Shown here one piece after another: positions 32,140 to 34,562 of a DNA stretch of 34,562 bases. The DNA lies in NCBI GenBank assembly GCA_947629525.1, contig CANREB010000028.1, positions 1 through 34,562 of the forward strand. Reading direction: 5' to 3'. The stretch's first letter is position 1, and every line of letters starts with the position of its first letter. The DNA comes from an uncultured Lachnospiraceae bacterium. Lineage in GTDB: Bacteria; Bacillota; Clostridia; Lachnospirales; Lachnospiraceae. Position numbers and translations under genes: made by a program. Under the pieces are notes generated by a model, which had not been told where the DNA came from, ran no database searches, and worked only from the letters and a program-made list of their open reading frames with translations.

Positions 32140-34209
32140 TTATAATTCGTTCGCCCCTGATATCATTGTCTGGATATCATATGAAATCACTATGCTTGTA
32201 CCCGCATTGATTTTATAAAACTGCTTTATGACTCTTTCCGCCACCATTTTGCCATTATCATAGTCTGTTCCCATAAGAATTATGAAATACTGGACGCTGC
32301 TGTACCTGCTTCCTATATCCACCATACGCAGCGATGATGCCACGGCTACTTCAAGCGCGGACATAGCATCTTCAAACGCCGCGTTATCAGCCGTTCCCGT
32401 ACCGTTATCACTTATGGTAAACAAAATAGTCTGAACCTTCTGCCCGTCACGCTTAACGCATCTTGAAATATAACTGTAAAGCATTTTAAGTTCTTCGTAC
32501 TCAACCTGAAATACGCCGTCAGGCTTTTCCATACGCCCTTCTATTAAATAACGAATGTTTTCAAGATCTTTTCCTGTTTTGTTCATCTTTGTCATATTTT
32601 CGCCGTCGCTGTAAAACGCATATGAATTTTTCCCGTTCTTTTTCACAAGATAAAGCGCCTTGTCCGCTCTGGTATACAGCAGGTTATATGTTCTGCCATC
32701 CGAGGGACATACCGCAACGCCTATTGATGTGGTCACACTATTACCCCAGTTCATCTCCGCTACTTTCGCCGAAAATCCGTTGATGATATTCCTGCATTTT
32801 TGCTGTATCTCATTCCTGTCAACGATATCTGCAAGCATCACGACAAATTCGTCGCCGCCCAGACGGAATAAAATATCGTCGGGTCCGCTGTTATCTTTAA
32901 GCGTATCGGCAAGCATTTTTATCGCATTATCTCCCGCAATATGTCCATATGTATCATTAATATTTTTAAAATTATCCACATCAAGTATCAAAAACGCGCC
33001 TGAATGCCTGTTACTCAAAAAGACATTTACTTTACCCTCGCCGTAACTTCTGTTATTTAATCCTGTAAGCGAGTCTATAGCTGCCTCATGTTTAACTCCT
33101 GCCGTATATTCGGTCAATATTTTATTTAGCAGATCACTGCTCTCTTTCACGATTTTTACATCGTTCTCACCAAGAGCGTCCCCTGCGCGCAGTCCCTTGC
33201 GTGGTATATGAAAGCCTTCCTTTAACATACCCACAAACATGTCCGTCAGGTTGGGATCAAATTGCCTGCCCCTTCCTTTTTCAAACTCTTCTATTACCCT
33301 TTCCGTAGAAAGTTTAAGCCTGTATATCCTGTTTGAAGTCATTGCATCATAGCTGTCGGCAATGCCTATTATGCGCGCGCAAAACGGTATTTCTTCACCC
33401 TTAAGTCCATATGGATATCCGTTTCCGTCATAACGTTCATGATGGTAAAGCGCACCGTCCGTCACATTTTTTATCATCCGGATATCCTTTAAAATCTCGC
33501 CTCCGATGACAGGATGCTTTTTTATTATCTCAAACTCTTCTTTATTGAGCCTTGTAGGTTTATTCAGGATAGAATCGGGTACTCCTATTTTACCTATATC
33601 ATGTAAGAGTGCAACATAATGAATATTTTGTACTTCTTTTTCGCTCCATCCCAGTCTTTTGGCTATTTCTTCCGCGCACTTGGCGACTCTTGTGGAATGA
33701 CCCGATGTATAATTGTCTTTGGCATCTATAGTGTTGGCAATTGCCATTATCGAATTAAGGGACACTTTTTCTACAAGCTGCGTCTTTTCTTCAAGGCGGC
33801 TCTCCAAATCTTCCCTTAGTTCAAAAAGTTCTATGGTACGGCTGATACGGCTGAGCATAACCGTCGGCACAAAGGGCTTGACGATGAAATCCGACGCGCC
33901 GAGAAGCAGACATTCCGTTTCTGTTTCGGGATTGGCATCCGCAGTCAGAAAAATAATGGGTATATTTTTTAATTTTTCGCTTTTGCGTATTTCCGCCATA
34001 ATTTCCTTTCCATCCATTCCGGGCATATGTATGTCCAGCAGGATCAGTTTCGGAATATATTCGGATAACAACTGCAGAGCTTCTTCTCCCGATATGGCAG
34101 AAGCAACACGATAATTTTCTTTCAAAATATTTTCCGCGATCTTCAAATTCAGTTTATCATCATCGACCACAATTATGTCAACTACATTGCCCGTTGGATT
34201 ATCATTCAT
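32140..34209 (-). CDS. Response regulator with HD-GYP and GGDEF domains
   Basis: 689 residues from ATG 34209, with GGAGG seven bases upstream. Receiver domain (about 11-125) has phosphoacceptor D59 in LILLDIHMPGMDG. HD-GYP domain (about 165-345) has HDIGKIGVP and HHERYDGNGYPYGL, the canonical c-di-GMP phosphodiesterase motif. GGDEF domain (about 385-535) has LTGLNNRSYGE and intact FRLGGDEFVV. The residue where the inhibitory I-site RxxD arginine should be is glycine, so product inhibition is unlikely. A C-terminal part (about 550-689) is a degenerate GGDEF-like domain with SSVQY in place of GGDEF (SRYSSVQYFIILMGTDYDN). It probably controls c-di-GMP level in response to a histidine kinase that is not in this window. 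Confidence 0.92.
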   Translation of the reverse strand: MNDNPTGNVVDIIVVDDDKLNLKIAENILKENYRVASAISGEEALQLLSEYIPKLILLDIHMPGMDGKEIMAEIRKSEKLKNIPIIFLTADANPETETECLLLGASDFIVKPFVPTVMLSRISRTIELFELREDLESRLEEKTQLVEKVSLNSIMAIANTIDAKDNYTSGHSTRVAKCAEEIAKRLGWSEKEVQNIHYVALLHDIGKIGVPDSILNKPTRLNKEEFEIIKKHPVIGGEILKDIRMIKNVTDGALYHHERYDGNGYPYGLKGEEIPFCARIIGIADSYDAMTSNRIYRLKLSTERVIEEFEKGRGRQFDPNLTDMFVGMLKEGFHIPRKGLRAGDALGENDVKIVKESSDLLNKILTEYTAGVKHEAAIDSLTGLNNRSYGEGKVNVFLSNRHSGAFLILDVDNFKNINDTYGHIAGDNAIKMLADTLKDNSGPDDILFRLGGDEFVVMLADIVDRNEIQQKCRNIINGFSAKVAEMNWGNSVTTSIGVAVCPSDGRTYNLLYTRADKALYLVKKNGKNSYAFYSDGENMTKMNKTGKDLENIRYLIEGRMEKPDGVFQVEYEELKMLYSYISRCVKRDGQKVQTILFTISDNGTGTADNAAFEDAMSALEVAVASSLRMVDIGSRYSSVQYFIILMGTDYDNGKMVAERVIKQFYKINAGTSIVISYDIQTMISGANEL

Positions 34210-34364
34210 TAATTTTCCTCCATTCGCCATCCTTTAATCACGCCAAAGTTATTCATAATTAATAATATATTAATCATTTTATCATAATAATCATACAATT
34301 AATATCCCAAAATTTTTAAATATGCAAAAATAGTCTGCAAAATAGCAGAATGAGAAAAAGCAAA

Positions 34365-34400
34365 GAAAAAAGACCTCGAAAACTCAACGTTTTCAAGATC
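34365..34400 (-). terminator. Intrinsic terminator after the tRNA-Glu/tRNA-Cys unit
   Basis: On the minus strand a stem of about 12 bp with one or two mismatches (GATCTTGAAAAC with GTTTTCGAGGTC, loop GTTGA-type) is followed by six T (34366-34371). It ends the tRNA transcript. A+T-rich sequence between 34,210 and 34,364 holds no gene. Confidence 0.82.
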
Positions 34401-34408
34401 CTTTTTAG

Positions 34409-34480
34409 AGGCGCAGACCGGATTTGAACCGGTGCATACTGGTGTTGCAGACCATTGCCTTACCACTTGGCTACTGCGCC
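34409..34480 (-). tRNA. tRNA-Cys (anticodon GCA)
   Basis: Minus-strand cloverleaf: acceptor GGCGCAG pairs with CTGCGCC, anticodon loop CTGCAAC gives GCA, T arm CGGTTCAAATCCG. Discriminator U is the cysteine identity base. Confidence 0.95.
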
Positions 34481-34486
34481 ATATGA

Positions 34487-34558
34487 TGACTCCAACGGGA
34501 ATCGAACCCGTGTTACCGCCGTGAAAGGGCGATGTCTTAACCGCTTGACCATGGAGCC
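34487..34558 (-). tRNA. tRNA-Glu (anticodon TTC)
   Basis: Minus-strand cloverleaf: acceptor GGCTCCA pairs with TGGAGTC, anticodon loop CTTTCAC gives TTC, T arm GGGTTCGATTCCC. It lies 6 bp before tRNA-Cys on the same strand, so the two are probably cotranscribed. Confidence 0.95.
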
Positions 34559-34562
34559 GCGT

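Noticed and set aside
1..34562. CRISPR array, insertion sequence or prophage
   Set aside because: No regularly spaced direct repeats, transposase with terminal inverted repeats, integrase or phage structural genes were seen on either strand.

Overview
The window reads as a chromosomal stretch of a low-to-moderate G+C Firmicute, most likely a gut or rumen Lachnospiraceae-type Clostridium. The reasons are the strong purine-rich ribosome binding sites, GTG and TTG starts, sigma-A-like TTGACA/TATAAT promoters, Rpn-type PD-(D/E)XK proteins, a single protein carrying receiver, HD-GYP and GGDEF domains, and an arabinan-degrading gene pair. This placement is inferred from gene content and style, not from a database match.

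Layout. 1-800: two tRNA-Gly genes (GCC and UCC anticodons), each with its own promoter. Between them lies a compact type I toxin-antitoxin-like locus: a 29-residue hydrophobic peptide with a convergent antisense RNA that has a visible promoter and terminator. 800-2,400: an Rpn-family nuclease-like gene and a PIN-domain toxin with an overlapping 73-residue partner. 2,500-5,000: an MBOAT O-acyltransferase and an SGNH-type partner, probably for acylating an extracellular polymer. 5,150-5,850: a small XRE-type regulator and an independent short RNA with promoter and terminator. 5,900-9,400: glycerol kinase followed by an ABC exporter. 9,450-11,210: an ECF-type sigma factor with a repeat protein carrying NGP motifs. 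11,200-14,650: nagA, xylB and trmL, all on the minus strand. 14,850-16,430: an AAA-ATPase/PD-(D/E)XK protein.

16,480-20,710 is a tight minus-strand run of four genes: VanW-family protein, HypE-like AIR-synthase-fold protein, Lrp regulator and aminotransferase. Then come a 35-residue membrane peptide, a TPR-like membrane-anchored protein, a GT2 glycosyltransferase, tadA and a decayed Rpn fragment. 23,784-27,327: two overlapping, visibly A+T-rich ABC exporter half-genes. They are separated by a 46-bp near-perfect palindrome from a minus-strand series that reads GH43, GH51, a cysteine-rich small protein and two XRE/TPR regulators. 32,140-34,209: a receiver/HD-GYP/GGDEF signalling protein. The window ends with tRNA-Cys and tRNA-Glu.

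How the genes fit together. The arabinan genes would release arabinose for pentose use, for which xylB supplies a xylulokinase (inferred). nagA and glpK feed amino-sugar and glycerol carbon into glycolysis. The least explained units are the sigma factor/NGP-repeat pair, the short RNA near 5,775-5,843, the two XRE/TPR regulators beside the paired exporters, and the toxin locus between the two tRNA-Gly genes.
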